A stretch of 64,000 nt of DNA from NCBI GenBank assembly GCA_026770025.1, contig JAMXDE010000004.1, forward strand, positions 2,480,001-2,544,000, in the 5' to 3' direction. The notes under the pieces are model-generated. The model worked only from the letters and a program-made list of their open reading frames with translations, searched no databases and had not been told where the DNA came from. This DNA comes from Craspedostauros australis. Lineage: Eukaryota > Bacillariophyta > Bacillariophyceae > Mastogloiales > Achnanthaceae. How positions within the stretch are numbered: the stretch's first letter is position 1; each line of letters begins with the position of its first letter. Positions 54,501 through 64,000 of the stretch are shown in pieces. A program made the translations under genes and the position numbers.

Positions 54501-56029
54501 CCGAGCTCGACCAACTTCAAGATAAGGGCACGTTCGACATCGTTCCCCGCTCCTCGGCAGGCTCCCACGAAATCATCCCCTCTACGTGGGTCTTCAAACG
54601 CAAGCGGTATCCGGACGGGTCGATCATGAAGCTGAAGGCACGCTTGTGCGTTCGTGGTGACCGACAGTTCGAAACAGGGCGAGACAAGAACCAAACGTTC
54701 TCCCCTGTTGTCGAATGGAGCACCATCCGGCTCCTTTTTGCTCTCACCGTCGAATTCAACCTGCACACCCAGTCAATCGACTTCAAGAATGCATTTGTCC
54801 AATCCTCTCTCCCTGAGCCAATCTACATGGAGCTTCCACCCGGGCCTTTCAGCGCCAACAAGGACCTCCGCGGTCGCATCTTCCAAATCAACAAGAGCCT
54901 CTATGGAGACCGACGTGCGCCTCGGCTGTGGTATGACCATCTGCGTGCGGCACTCCTTTCACCCACCTTCGGTTTCACTGTCTCCGTGAAGGACCCGTGC
55001 CTGTTCCTCAAGCCCGGACTGGTCCTCGTCCTCTACGTCGACGATGCCATCATCTGCGGCACCTCACCAGAGCAGGTGACGGCCCTCATCAACACCCTGG
55101 AGTCTGAAGGATTCGACCTCACCAGAGAAGGCGACCTCTCCGCCTACCTCGGGATCCAAATCGAGCGCAACTCCGAAGGCACGTTGAAGCTGTCGCAACC
55201 TGGTCTCACTCAGCGTGTGATCGAAGCCCTTGGCTTGGAGAATGCCACTTCCCGTCCTACTCCAGCGGACAAGGCCCTGGGCAAGGAGCCAGATGCACCG
55301 CCATGCTCAGGGCAGTTCAACTACCGCTCAGTCCTCGGCATGATGATGTATCTGGGAACCAACACACGTCCTGAATGTGCCTTCGCCATCAACCAATGCG
55401 CTCGCTTTTGCAATGACCCAAAGCTACCACACGAGCAAGCTCTCAAACGCATCGGCCGCTATCTGCTCGGCACGCTCCAAGAAGGCATCCTCGTCCAGCC
55501 ATCCACCAAGCGAGCACTCGACTGCTACGTCGACGCTGACTTCGCCGGCCTCTGGAATGCCGAGTCCGATCAGGACCCTACATGCGTCAAGTCGCGCACA
55601 GGATTCGTGGTCATGTTGGGGAATATGCCCATCATCTGGAAATCCAAGCTCCAGACGGAAATTGCAGTGTGCACTCAGGAATCAGAGTACATTGCGATGT
55701 CCACTGCCATGAGAGTCCTGGTTCCGCTCCGAGAGACCCTCCGCGAGATCACGCAGTGCTTCACCATCAGCTCGGACGGTTTGGACACACTCACTACCGT
55801 CCACGAAGACAACCAAGCTGCTATCACCCTCGCCACCACCGAACCAGCTCGAATGACTCCCCGCTCCAAACACATCGCGGTCAAATATCACTGGTTTCGC
55901 TCGCACCTCAAACAGGGCGAGATCCAGGTGAAACACATCGCCACAGACCTCCAGCTTGCGGACATCCTCACCAAGGCACTCTGCAAAATCAAATTTGCAT
56001 CTGCCCGGAAGAGTCTCATGGGCTGGTAA
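51551..56029 (+). CDS. pol: Pol polyprotein of element 2 (made as Gag-Pol by -1 frameshift)
   Basis: About 1492 codons from the shift to the stop. First comes a strongly hydrophobic stretch ('LLCLPVILLFLIEG', then 'VVGCLGLFIEQL', about 51580-51700), then an unstructured linker; protease with IIMDTGCSFAM; a GAG-pre-integrase domain with HLKLGHLG and CASCVLAK; an integrase core with D in SVDQF, D in YHTDRGVF and E in HHQNGAAERA; reverse transcriptase with WVFKRKRYPDG, SIDFKNAFVQ, SLYGDRRAPRLWY and LYVDDAII; and RNase H with ESEYIAM, HEDNQAA and 'LADILTKAL'. There is no in-frame stop or visible damage. No ATG lies at the head, consistent with frameshift expression. Confidence 0.93.
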   Translation, partial: LKAALLRVSPLLCLPVILLFLIEGVVGCLGLFIEQLAVSTTWVLQWVLPADAWVVTTLRHLLRRPGGSSLPSVPRHVVRHSSRLGLGLPARLMVLSYLTIPASTLRYFEYAQVRSSRLVHARGSPLPVLAPCRILQEVEAGSSSLGAAPPSPSSTLHLSGFGHQFDDLMAHRHASAAVQASRLPAPESVAATDDAIPPDLFRLISRASDPFRPVSKGPLTISAPLDIHPLAFQASSFNVDHQFMSQLIHNAYHSPKGTHKNLVPIIMDTGCSFAMTYDVDDFLDEPIFGSYGKVHTASGSMNITAIGTVSYDIMSIDGTFDTVVMPGHLIPGSNVRLVSPQDYAKTARLYDAETFGGNSRQFWMKTADKGTITVPVHPHSNIPTALGRPSAKPSRGSAHRSAAHLTESTALAGVEALEPANANLSTAQKALLHAHLKLGHLGMAHVQQLFRAHEVLDPEDEVPQSHLIPSVSGMKRCPLPKCASCVLAKSRKQRLPNRRSAPAGDIRPIAPGTALPGEHVSVDQFESSVRGRRLNTFGLEPQTQRYVGGTIFVDSHTGFISIHHQVSFGASDTIASKRVFEQSARAHGVQVQHYHTDRGVFTSAAWRDSLDADQRLTFGAVGAHHQNGAAERAILTCTLRARAMMVHAQLHWPKEFATDLWPTAMSHAAWLYNHTPRRTSRTTPHDAFTGSSVGSQYLPRSRVWGCPAYVLDPRLQADKSIPRWEPRARLGQYLGFDPEHSSSVGLIRSIQTGWVSRQYHVVYDETFSTVSNASSGDLDPLWHDLFRTSREHVLEFHDAAIDGPLPPPDPHFFPTDPPALPFSGPPPGVGVEGEVVVPAVENNADPQDVGPQDAAPAEAPARADPPLGRGHRIRRPALKYGDDTVHVDTVAFHTSSVLSTGRPSRLHAPVSILDRLDWDNPAAIDPRFHALMEASTHPITQEVHQLDPRLLGVRVHDADNPTLRDVLRCDDPEERSKWIAAIYTELDQLQDKGTFDIVPRSSAGSHEIIPSTWVFKRKRYPDGSIMKLKARLCVRGDRQFETGRDKNQTFSPVVEWSTIRLLFALTVEFNLHTQSIDFKNAFVQSSLPEPIYMELPPGPFSANKDLRGRIFQINKSLYGDRRAPRLWYDHLRAALLSPTFGFTVSVKDPCLFLKPGLVLVLYVDDAIICGTSPEQVTALINTLESEGFDLTREGDLSAYLGIQIERNSEGTLKLSQPGLTQRVIEALGLENATSRPTPADKALGKEPDAPPCSGQFNYRSVLGMMMYLGTNTRPECAFAINQCARFCNDPKLPHEQALKRIGRYLLGTLQEGILVQPSTKRALDCYVDADFAGLWNAESDQDPTCVKSRTGFVVMLGNMPIIWKSKLQTEIAVCTQESEYIAMSTAMRVLVPLRETLREITQCFTISSDGLDTLTTVHEDNQAAITLATTEPARMTPRSKHIAVKYHWFRSHLKQGEIQVKHIATDLQLADILTKALCKIKFASARKSLMGW

Positions 56030-56048
56030 GGCTCCTACTTGTCCAATT

Positions 56049-56057
56049 GAGGGCGAG
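56049..56057 (+). other. Polypurine-like tract of element 2
   Basis: GAGGGCGAG lies directly before the 3' LTR, with one pyrimidine inside. The position fits plus-strand priming. Confidence 0.6.
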
Positions 56058-56593
56058 TGTCGGAATCGGTTTTGTGTCGACCATCAATCCATTTTGTGAG
56101 CGCACGAAACCACGACTGGCGACTCGTGACTCGAATCCGAACATCAGATCCGAACCACGAACCCGAACATCGATTGAGCAAACACAAAACAACAAAAACA
56201 ACAATCGGCCAATTCGCGCCAAAACGCACTCAACCAAGACCTTCCATCAGCAACCTGTGCGCTGAGAAGGTGCCTTGCACATCCAACGCATGGTCCGCTC
56301 GTGGGACCATGCCCTAAGTGCTAAGCTTCGTACGGATGGCAACGCAACAAAGAAGTCGTTCGTCTATCTAAGTTCGTTCATGGAGCGTTATCCTGTCAAG
56401 GTCATCTTGCTGAGCTCAACAAACTTCGGCCAGCGAAATTTTCCCAATCTCGCTCCATCTCGATCAACAGCTTCCTCTCTCTCTGTTTGCCCGCAATCAC
56501 TCGCACAGCACCGCGATACACCGCACTGAACCTCGCCATGCATCCTGCACCTCAAGCAACTAATCATAAATCACTCGTTATCAGTTTACAAGA
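56058..56593 (+). repeat. 3' LTR of element 2
   Basis: 536 bp, apparently identical to 49313-49848. Confidence 0.92.
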
Positions 56594-56598
56594 AATCC
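56594..56598. repeat. Target site duplication of element 2 (right)
   Basis: The second AATCC, after which the DUF1517 reading frame resumes. Confidence 0.92.
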
Positions 56599-57479
56599 AT
56601 CACCACAATACTTACGTGAATCCGCAACAACCAATACAACCAAGAACTGGAGTCGTTGGCTCTGAGGCGGCCGTGGATGGCACGGTTCCAACACAGTTCC
56701 CCACGAGGATCGTTCCAACGAAGCACTCGAAGGCTTCGAAACGAGCCAAAGTACTTGTCGGTATTGCCGTGTTCGCCGCGATCGCCGCGAAGGTGACATC
56801 GGCGTACAACCCACAGTCACCATCGCAATCTGCGTTCGATGCACCTGCGAGGCCATTGCAGAACCAGGAGCCCGTCGCGTCAGTCGTGTTGCTACGCGTG
56901 GCCCTCAACGTTGCGAACCGAAAATCCAAACGCTCCATCCTGTCCGTGCTGGATCAACTGGTCGATGCCGCCGACGTCGACAGCACCATGGGATTGCAGC
57001 AGCTCACTGCCGACATTGCGCTGGCAATCTCACGCAACAAATCGTCTATCGCCTCGGCCTACGCACAGACGGACGAATATGTCGACATGGAGGATGCCTA
57101 CCGATCGTACGACAAGCTCTCCGTGGTGGAACGCAGCAAGTTCGATTCCGAATCACGCACCAAGTACACCAGCGAAGGTTACGCGCTCGATGCCGACACC
57201 AGATCCAAGTCGGAACCTGATCCGAATGCACCCAACGCAACCATGGCGGTGGTCACATTGATTCTTACCATCACGGGAGATCATTCCATCAAGGTCCCCA
57301 AAGACGAGATGCTCTCCACCGCGGACCTCGACAACCTCCTGGCCAAGATAGCATCAGAAGTGCGAGCTCCTGGTTGTTTGGAGGATGTGGAGATTCTTTG
57401 GACTCCAACAGAACCTGACGAAACAATCACGAAGGATGAGGTGACAGCTGATTATCCCGACCTGAACATGTTGCTGTAG
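56599..57479 (+). pseudogene. 3' half of plastid DUF1517 gene
   Basis: It continues the frame of 48463-49312: the C at 49312 plus AT at 56599 complete a His codon. It contains a hydrophobic segment ('AKVLVGIAVFAAIAAKVTSA') and the family's C-terminal core: 'VASVVLLRVALNVANRKSKR', 'STMGLQQLTADIALAISRNK', 'NATMAVVTLILTITGD', 'LEDVEILWTPTEPDETIT' and DYPDL close to the end. Plant and cyanobacterial DUF1517 proteins are plastid/thylakoid membrane proteins of unknown activity. On its own this half lacks a targeting sequence. Confidence 0.88.
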
Positions 57480-58357
57480 AGTAGAGGATTCCAAGCTTTC
57501 CCTGACCGTCGAGGTGGACTACCATACATACCACTCGTAGTATACGTATGGTACATGAGCAGAACTCAAACTCTGTGTTGGTGGGGCATCGATCACGTGC
57601 GTATACACGGACATACGCACTTTGGGAGAGAATACCGCCAGTTGCCTTCATTCCAGAGGCCGTGTGCACTACCTCTGTCTTTGCCACTACGATCAGAAAA
57701 CATCGGGACGAAGCCGAGAAGAGACCGTCTCTCCTCTCGCCGCAGCACAAGGTCTCGCGTCGTACCTGGGCACGATGCTTTGGGATGGTTGCGGCAGGAT
57801 GCGAGCACACAGACGCACACCTTTAGCCGACGTTCGGCAGAAGCAATTGACTTGTAAAAGGACAAGACCAACCACATCGTGCTCTTCCACAGTCTTGGTT
57901 CCACCGAGCGTGCGAAGAATCTCATTGCTGAATCATGGGATGTGATCCCAGTGACAACACTCTTCATCGTCACCCGAAGCAGTTTCAACAGAGCGGAACG
58001 ACAGATCAGTAGATCCAGAAGGATAAGTCTCACAAGTAGACAACGCAAACACCTTGACTCAAGAGTTTGATTTGTGGCGTGTGCTCGTATAATGTGAATA
58101 CAAGTGTTACAATTTATTATATATTGCTGGTAAAATACATTACACAAGTATTTAGTATACATATTTACATATCACACTATTAATATATGGCGTTGCTTTA
58201 TAAATCATGAATGCGGTCGTTCGCTGGGGTGCGCTCAAGTCGGCTGCTGCGCTGCGCTGCACTGTAACTGTTGCTTGCGCATTTGGTTGCCGACGAGCTG
58301 GATGTGGATTGCATGTGGCGCGGCAATGGCGCCATCAACCTTCTCCGCAGGACAGGT
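57480..58357. other. Convergent 3' regions, no gene
   Basis: About 880 bases between the DUF1517 stop and the stop of the minus-strand gene at 58358. An AT-rich tract at 58100-58200 contains TATTATATATT-type sequence. No frame is convincing. Confidence 0.5.
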
Positions 58358-61300
58358 TTAGATGCCTTGCTCGAGATCGATATCCTGCAACTCCAAGAAA
58401 GCTCCGTCCTTCGGAGATTCAAGGTCTTCCTCCTCCTCCGCTGTCAGGACGGCAGCAGGTGGGCTGGAGAAAGGACCGATGTTTTCGTACGTTGTGACAT
58501 TCGGACTCCTTGGTCTCGCGATGTACACGGCGCCTTGCTTTGCTGCAGGCGGTTTCATTTCGGTCTCATCTGCTTCTCCGCCTGCCCCCGCCACGATGCC
58601 GCCTCTCTTCTGCTTCATGCGAGCCGGTGGGAATTCGAAAATGCTGGTGAGGCTGGTGTCTTCTTCAGACGATTTGTCGCCTTCGAAGGATCCCAGCAAG
58701 GACGCGGTGATGGCAGCGTCATGCTTTGGCTCCACCATGAAGAATCCATTCTGTTTCGTCAGGTGCTGCAGTAGCGATCCGACGGATGCTGTGAGGCTCC
58801 CGTCTGTCGACTTCGGTGAACCCAGACCATACTCGATGCTGTCGTAGTTGGATTCCTTGCTCTGCGTCGGATAGATGTTGAGCTGTTCGATTCTGGGCGA
58901 CACAGTCGGTGTGATTACCTCATCGAATGGGAACATCTTCTCCGAGGTGTCGAGTGGTGACACGACCTCGAAACCCTTGGACGTTCTGCGGCTCCTTGAT
59001 TCTTTCGATCCATCCGAAAGCAGGTTGGCAGGGAGGTAGACCTCGTCGGAATCCATCGTCGATGACCCCTCCACCTTCAGCAGCATAGTGTCGATGTCAG
59101 ACAAGGGTTGTTCTTGTTGTTGTTGTTCTTGTTCTTGTTGTTGCTGCTGCTGTTCTTGTTGGTTTGGCGGGAGGGGAAGTGGAACCGGGAGTGGAAGTGG
59201 TGGCGACGGCGGCAGTGACAATGATGGTGGCTGCTCGATGTCAGGGCTGGGAAGTGCTGCTTCCACAGTGGTTCGCGGATCTCTCGTGGTGCTGGCATTG
59301 TTTGGTGTACTAGTGCCACCAAAGTCGAGTTGACTCATGGAGTCCTCGCTTGGCGTTCGCGTCTCCACGAAGATGTGAGGCTGTTCGATGTCTGCGTTGT
59401 AAGACGGGTTCGACAATGAGCTTGGTGTCAACATGGGCATCATTTGTGTCGTTGAGAAGCCACCTGGTCCATGCATGGGGCTCGGAATCGGGCTGACTGG
59501 GCGGTTTGCTGGATTCCGGAAAACAGTGATCAGGTTGAATGCTCGATCCGCTATGGATGACATCGTGGAGTCGTCGTTCGCTGGGCTGCTTGGCAGGGTG
59601 CCGAGCTGGCTTGTGGGAGTTGCGGCGCGTGGGGTGTGCAGATCGACGGTCGAGACGGAGTCTTCACTGCTGCTGACCGAGTATGGCTGCATCGTGAGCA
59701 TCGGTGGCAATGCGCCAGCATCGATGAATCCGGAGAATTTCGTGAAGTGCGTGTCTTCGCTGCTGGCTTCTGAGATGGTGGAAAGCGCAGGTGCCGTGAA
59801 GAAGCCGTGGACTCTGGTCTCGCGGCACTGCGGACAGTTCGTCGAGAGGTATCGTGCTCCTTCACGCGTGAAATGGTAGTTGCCGTCGTGGTAGCTGTTC
59901 GGTGGATCGCCGGTGCCAACGGCGTAGACGAGACTGGTGTCCACAAAGTCAAACACTGACGGTTCTTGGTATGCCTCATTGTGCCTCTTGATGAGGAACA
60001 GGCCGATGCCTGTCAAGAAGGCGATTGGGAGGAAGCTGATCACGAAGATCAAACCGCCGCTGAAGCGGTTCTTGTCGCCCGTCCCACGTCGGTTGGATGA
60101 GTCGGGGTCATCCTGTTGGATGGAAGTATTTCAGTATTTCAGGTGAGCACAAGTGGTTGCGGTGGTGGTGGCGTTGGCGGCAGAAATAGAGCCGAAGAGG
60201 AGCACAAAAGAAAAAAACAATATTGTGGCGCGTGTGAGATGAGATGCACTGGGTGTTCATGGTGGTAGAAGGCAGCGCATCGAGGTGGCAGGCAAATCGA
60301 TTCGTGGGCACTTACACCATTTCTGTTGACGTTGTCGGGATCAATTCCTCCTCTTGTTGTGTTTCCGATTTCGGTGGGTTGGGAAGAGACCGTTGGGGTT
60401 GCTGTGGGTGCTTGCGTGTCATCCGCAGTCATTGTGGGAGACATGGTTGCACTTGTCGGAGCGGATGTTGATGGGGAACTGGCGGGAGATGCCGATGATG
60501 TTGGTCCAACAACAGAAACAGACGGTGTCGATGTTGGTGGTGCTGTTGGCGACTCCGCGGGGCTCCCAGTGAAATCCGTGGGGTTGTTTGGTGCATTAAC
60601 TGTCGTTGGTGCGCTTGTTGGTGCACTCGTTGGTGTCTGATTTCCGGATCCATTTCCTCCCGTTGTTGATGGCGATGCTGTTGGAGACGATGTTGTTGCG
60701 GGTGATGGTTGGTTTGGTTCATCCATTGCGGTTGGATTTTGGGTTGGAATGGCATCGTTCGGCATCTCCGAGCTGGTTGGAGAAGCCGTTGGCTGGTTTC
60801 CTGCAGACGACGATGTTGGTTCTGAAGTTGCATCAGGAGATGCCGTGCCCACAGGAGTGGACGGAACCTCTGTTGGTGTGCCGGTGATGGTAACGGTGGT
60901 CATAGTTGGTGGCATTGTTTGAGTTGGCACGCTAGTCGTGTCTGTTGCCATGGTGGGCGATTGGGGCACGGGTGTTGAAGTTGGCGGATTGGTGTCACCC
61001 AGCTGTGTTGGAATAGGTGTGATCACAGATTGAGGTTCACCCGACGTCGTCGGCTCATTTTGAGATGGTGATGGAGCGACTCCATCAGTTGGCGCCGAGG
61101 TTCCAGATGGTGTATTTGGGTTACCGTGTGCTGGAGGCGTCTGCAGAGCCGTCGGGGAAAGAGTTGGCGACACGGGGGCATCGCCAACTTGATCAGATGA
61201 GGATGGAGCAGGAGTGATTGATGTCGCTGTCGGTGCTGTTGTCGATACATTCGTATATCCAACGATCGTTGGTTCGCTTGTTGCTGGGGTACCTGGTTGA

Positions 61301-63984
61301 TTTGTCTCCGTTGGCGTTGTTGGCACTGCAGGAGCTGGCGACAAGGTTGGAATAGCAGTTGGCGCGAATTGATCGGGTTGATCCGTCTGTGCCGAAACAA
61401 CCGGGCTTGGTGACAAAGTCGCAGAATCGGGCGACGGCGCATTTGGAGAACCGTCGGTTGTTGGTTGGTTGGTTCCTGTGCTCGCCCCCGCCGTTGGCGT
61501 TGGTTCCATGGTCGGGATGTTGGTTAGCGACGATGGTTGATCAGGAGTTGTTCCTGTTGTTTCGCTTGGCGATGGTGTCGGTGATTGCGCGATGTCACCT
61601 TCACTGGTCGGGAGGCCTGTGATAGTTGGTTCACCTGTTCCAGATGCTGATGATGGAGCCTTTGTTGGAGCACTTGTTGTCACCGTTAGTTCAGTTGGTT
61701 CAGTCTCTTCGCTTGGCGATGACGTTGGCGACTGCGCGATGTCACCTTCGCTGGTTGGAAGACCTGTGATAGTTGGCTCACCTGTTCCAGATGCTGATGA
61801 TGGAGCCTTTGTTGGAGCACTTGTTGTCACCGTTAGTTCAGTTGGTTCAGTCTCTTCGCTTGGCGATGACGTCGGCGACTGCGCGATGTCACCTTCACTG
61901 GTTGGAAGACCTGTGATAGTTGGCTCGTCTGTTCCTGATGCTGATGATGGAGCCTTTGTTGGTGCACTTGTTGACACGGTGGGTTCAGTCGCTTCGCTTA
62001 GCGATGATGTCGGTGATTGCGTCATGTCACCTTCACTGGTTGGAAGACCTGTGATAGTTGGCTCGTCTGTTCCTGATGCTGATGATGGAGCCTTTGTTGG
62101 TGCACTTGTTGACACGGTGGGTTCAGTCGCTTCGCTTAGCGATGATGTCGGTGATTGCGTGATGTCACCTTCACTGGTTGGAAGACCTGTGATAGTTGGC
62201 TCGTCTGTTCCTGATGCTGATGATGGAGCCTTTGTTGGTGCACTTGTTGACACGGTGGGTTCAGTCGCTTCGCTTAGCGATGATGTCGGTGATTGCGTCA
62301 TGTCACCTTCACTGGTTGGAAGACCTGTGATAGTTGGCTCGTCTGTTCCTGATGCTGATGATGGAGCCTTCGTTGGTGCATTGGTTGTCACGGTTGGTCC
62401 AGTCGCTTCGCTTGGTGATGATGTCGGCGATTGCGCGATGTCACCTTCGCTGGTCGGGAGGCCTGTGATAGTTGGCTCGTCTGTTCCTGATGCTGATGAT
62501 GGAGCCTTCGTTGGTGCATTGGTTGTCGCAGTTGGTTCAGTGGGTTCAGTTGGCGATGGCGTCGGCGACTGCGCGATGTCACCTTCACTGGTTGGAAGAC
62601 CTGTGATAGTTGGCTCGTCTGTTCCTGATGCTGATGATGGAGCCTTCGTTGGTGCATTGGTTGTCGCAGTTGGTTCAGTAGGCCCAGTTGTTTCGGTTGG
62701 CAATGACGTCGGCGATTGTGCGATATCACCTTCGCTGGTTGGAAGAGCTGTGACAGTTGGTTCACCTGTTCCAGATGCTGATGATGGTGCCTTCGTTGGA
62801 GCACGCGTTGTCACAGTTGGTTCAGTTGGTTCAGTTGTTTCGGTTGGTGATGGCGTCGGCGATTGTGCGATGTCACCTTCGCTGGTCGGGAGGCCTGTGG
62901 TAGTTGGTTTGTCTGTTCCAGATGCTGATGATGGAGCCTTTGTTGGTGCATTGGTTGTCACGGTTGGTCCAGTCGCTTCGCTTGGTGATGACGTCGGCGA
63001 CTGCGCGATGTCACCTTCGCTGGTCGGGAGGCCTGTGGTAGTTGGTTCACCTGTTCCAGATGCTGATGATGGAGCCTTTGTTGGTGCATTGGTTGTCAGG
63101 GTTGGTTCAGTGGGTTCAGTTGGCGATGGCGTCGGCGACTGCGCGATGTCACCTTTACTGGTTGGAAGACCTGTGACAGTTGGTTCGTCTGTTCCAGATG
63201 CTGATGATGGAGCCTTTGTTGGTGCACTTGTTGTCACAGTTGGTTCAGCGGGTTCAGTTGGTGCCGCTGTGACGGTTGGTGCGGCTGTGCCGGTTGGTGA
63301 AGTTGGAGCCACAGGAGCCAAGGTTGGCATATTTGGCTGATTGGAGGTAGTTGGAGCTGCATTGTTCGGAGACGACGTGGGTGCGTTCGGTGCGACACTG
63401 AATCCAGCTGGCTGGGTAGTCGCGGTTGGTTGTTCGGTTCCAGCCTCCGACTCTGCCGTTGGAACATCAGTCGTTGCTGGAGATCCTGCTGGCGATTCTG
63501 CTGGAGATCCTGTTGATGAGTTTGGCTTCGTTGGAGCAGCTGGCTCCGCAGGAGACCCAGTGACGGTGGGCTCAGCCGTGACAGAGTCATCAGTTGGTTG
63601 GCTGATTGCTGTTGGTTCGCCTGTTCCTCCACCAATCCCAGTTTTAGGCCCTGCGTCCACGGATGGTGTTGGCGCGGTTGTGGATGTGGGGGCATCTACT
63701 GGCGCAGCAGGTTGGTCTGACGTCGTAGGCGCTGCTTTGGATGGAGCGGATGTTGGTGAAGTCCCCGTCGCATCATCACTTGTCGTTGGCTGACTGGTTC
63801 CAGCAGCCGGACCAGCTGTTGTTGTCACTGCTGTGGGCGATGCAGTCGTAGTAGGCGTTGCCGTAGGTGCGTCTTGATCATCAGTCAATTCAACTGGCTG
63901 AGAGGACGGTGTGGGGACACCTGTGTGTCCATCTGCCATGGTTGGCCGTCCTGTCGCTGTTGGTTCGCTTGTCCCCGCTGTCAC
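58358..63984 (-). CDS. Large mucin-like surface membrane protein with PT-repeat stalk (surface protein B), 5' end outside window
   Basis: Exons from beyond 63984 down to 60316 and 60112-58358, at least 1807 aa. The intron 60113-60315 has GGT|GTAAGT and AACAG|GAT in phase 0. The visible ectodomain is almost wholly Pro, Thr and Ser: irregular PT-type units at both ends and twelve copies of a unit of about 46 residues in the middle. Next come the membrane span ('LIFVISFLPIAFLTGIGLFLI'), then a cytoplasmic tail beginning GTGDPPNSYHDGNYH and YLSTNCPQCRETR, a Gln-rich stretch and, further on, MDSDEVYLP and SKESNYDSIEY. The span and these blocks match surface protein A. Heavy O-glycosylation is likely. 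The signal peptide and N-terminal domain must lie to the right of the window. Confidence 0.75.
61560..63230 (-). repeat. Twelve tandem Pro/Thr-rich repeats of about 46 residues
   Basis: Each unit begins APTKAPSSASGT, followed by (D/G)(E/K)PT and LPTSEGD, then a variable QSPT...TEPT segment of differing length (41-48 residues). Three neighbouring units, starting near 62021, 62159 and 62297, are spaced exactly 138 bases and nearly identical in DNA, showing recent homogenisation. The opposite strand is open through the array as a by-product. Confidence 0.9.
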
Positions 63985-64000
63985 GGTTGGTTCCGTGATC

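Larger units (their letters stand above)
49313..56593 (+). mobile_element. Element 2: complete Ty1/copia LTR retrotransposon with -1 frameshift
   Basis: A 7.28-kb plus-strand element: two 536-bp LTRs with no difference seen on reading both through, a half-tRNA primer site, gag, pol in the -1 frame, a polypurine-like tract and a 5-bp duplication AATCC. Protease-integrase-RT-RNase H order identifies Ty1/copia. Identical LTRs and intact frames mean insertion is extremely recent, perhaps present in one haplotype only. It lies in the same orientation as the DUF1517 gene it splits. Confidence 0.95.

Noticed and set aside
61560-63230. Regularly spaced repeats suggesting a CRISPR array
   Set aside because: Units are 138 bases, in frame and coding, with no short constant repeat plus unique spacer structure, in a eukaryotic context.
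61592-63340. 582-codon plus-strand open frame opposite the PT repeats
   Set aside because: It repeats with the same period as the minus-strand array and reads as a Gly/Val/Asp string. The minus frame continues through a splice into a membrane span and conserved tail, so it is the real gene.

Overview
The window looks like nuclear DNA of a diatom or close stramenopile relative. The evidence: several short spliceosomal introns; an HSF-type transcription factor and a DUF6824 protein, both families expanded in diatoms; a plastid preprotein with a signal peptide ending in a diatom-like 'SAG|FAP' site; and two Ty1/copia (Pseudoviridae-type) retrotransposons with diatom-like features. The species cannot be named from sequence alone.

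Layout. 1-2930 and 12360-12578 hold broken minus-strand reading frames that flank a young copia element (element 1, 2931-12359; 892-bp LTRs with one mismatch, 5-bp target duplication CGCGT, one 2437-aa Gag-Pol on the minus strand). 13497-13790 is a cluster of four related hairpin-forming repeats just upstream of an N-terminally truncated Tc1/mariner-type transposase (13863-15041). 15753-21996 is a cluster of three single-pass membrane proteins that share a small cysteine-rich C-terminal ectodomain, with a divergent type II membrane HtrL/YibB-like glycosyltransferase-type gene inside it. Then come conserved housekeeping genes: KRI1 (22601), an HSF factor with one intron (28262), a GSK3/shaggy kinase with one intron (32206), a DUF6824 protein (36456-38139, minus) and a DUF1365 protein (42011).

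43629-47587 and 58358-63984 (running off the right edge) are two minus-strand paralogous surface proteins. Their tails and membrane segments are related but their ectodomain stalks differ completely: an Asp-X dipeptide repeat in one, a Pro/Thr-rich 46-residue repeat in the other. Between them lies a plastid DUF1517 gene (48463-57479) cut in half by a second, apparently brand-new copia element (element 2, 49313-56593; 536-bp LTRs with no difference seen, target duplication AATCC). Excising the element restores the DUF1517 frame exactly.

The two retrotransposons differ in strategy. Element 1 makes one Gag-Pol frame, and its primer site matches a tRNA 3' end of initiator-Met type. Element 2 has separate gag and pol joined by a textbook -1 slippery heptamer (GGGTTTT) directly before the gag stop, and a primer site complementary to the anticodon arm of a Met tRNA (half-tRNA priming, as in Drosophila copia and Ty5). 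Both carry an HWC-type zinc finger followed by a strongly hydrophobic stretch between Gag and protease. The most novel-looking host features are the surface-protein pair with a shared tail and the cysteine-ectodomain trio.
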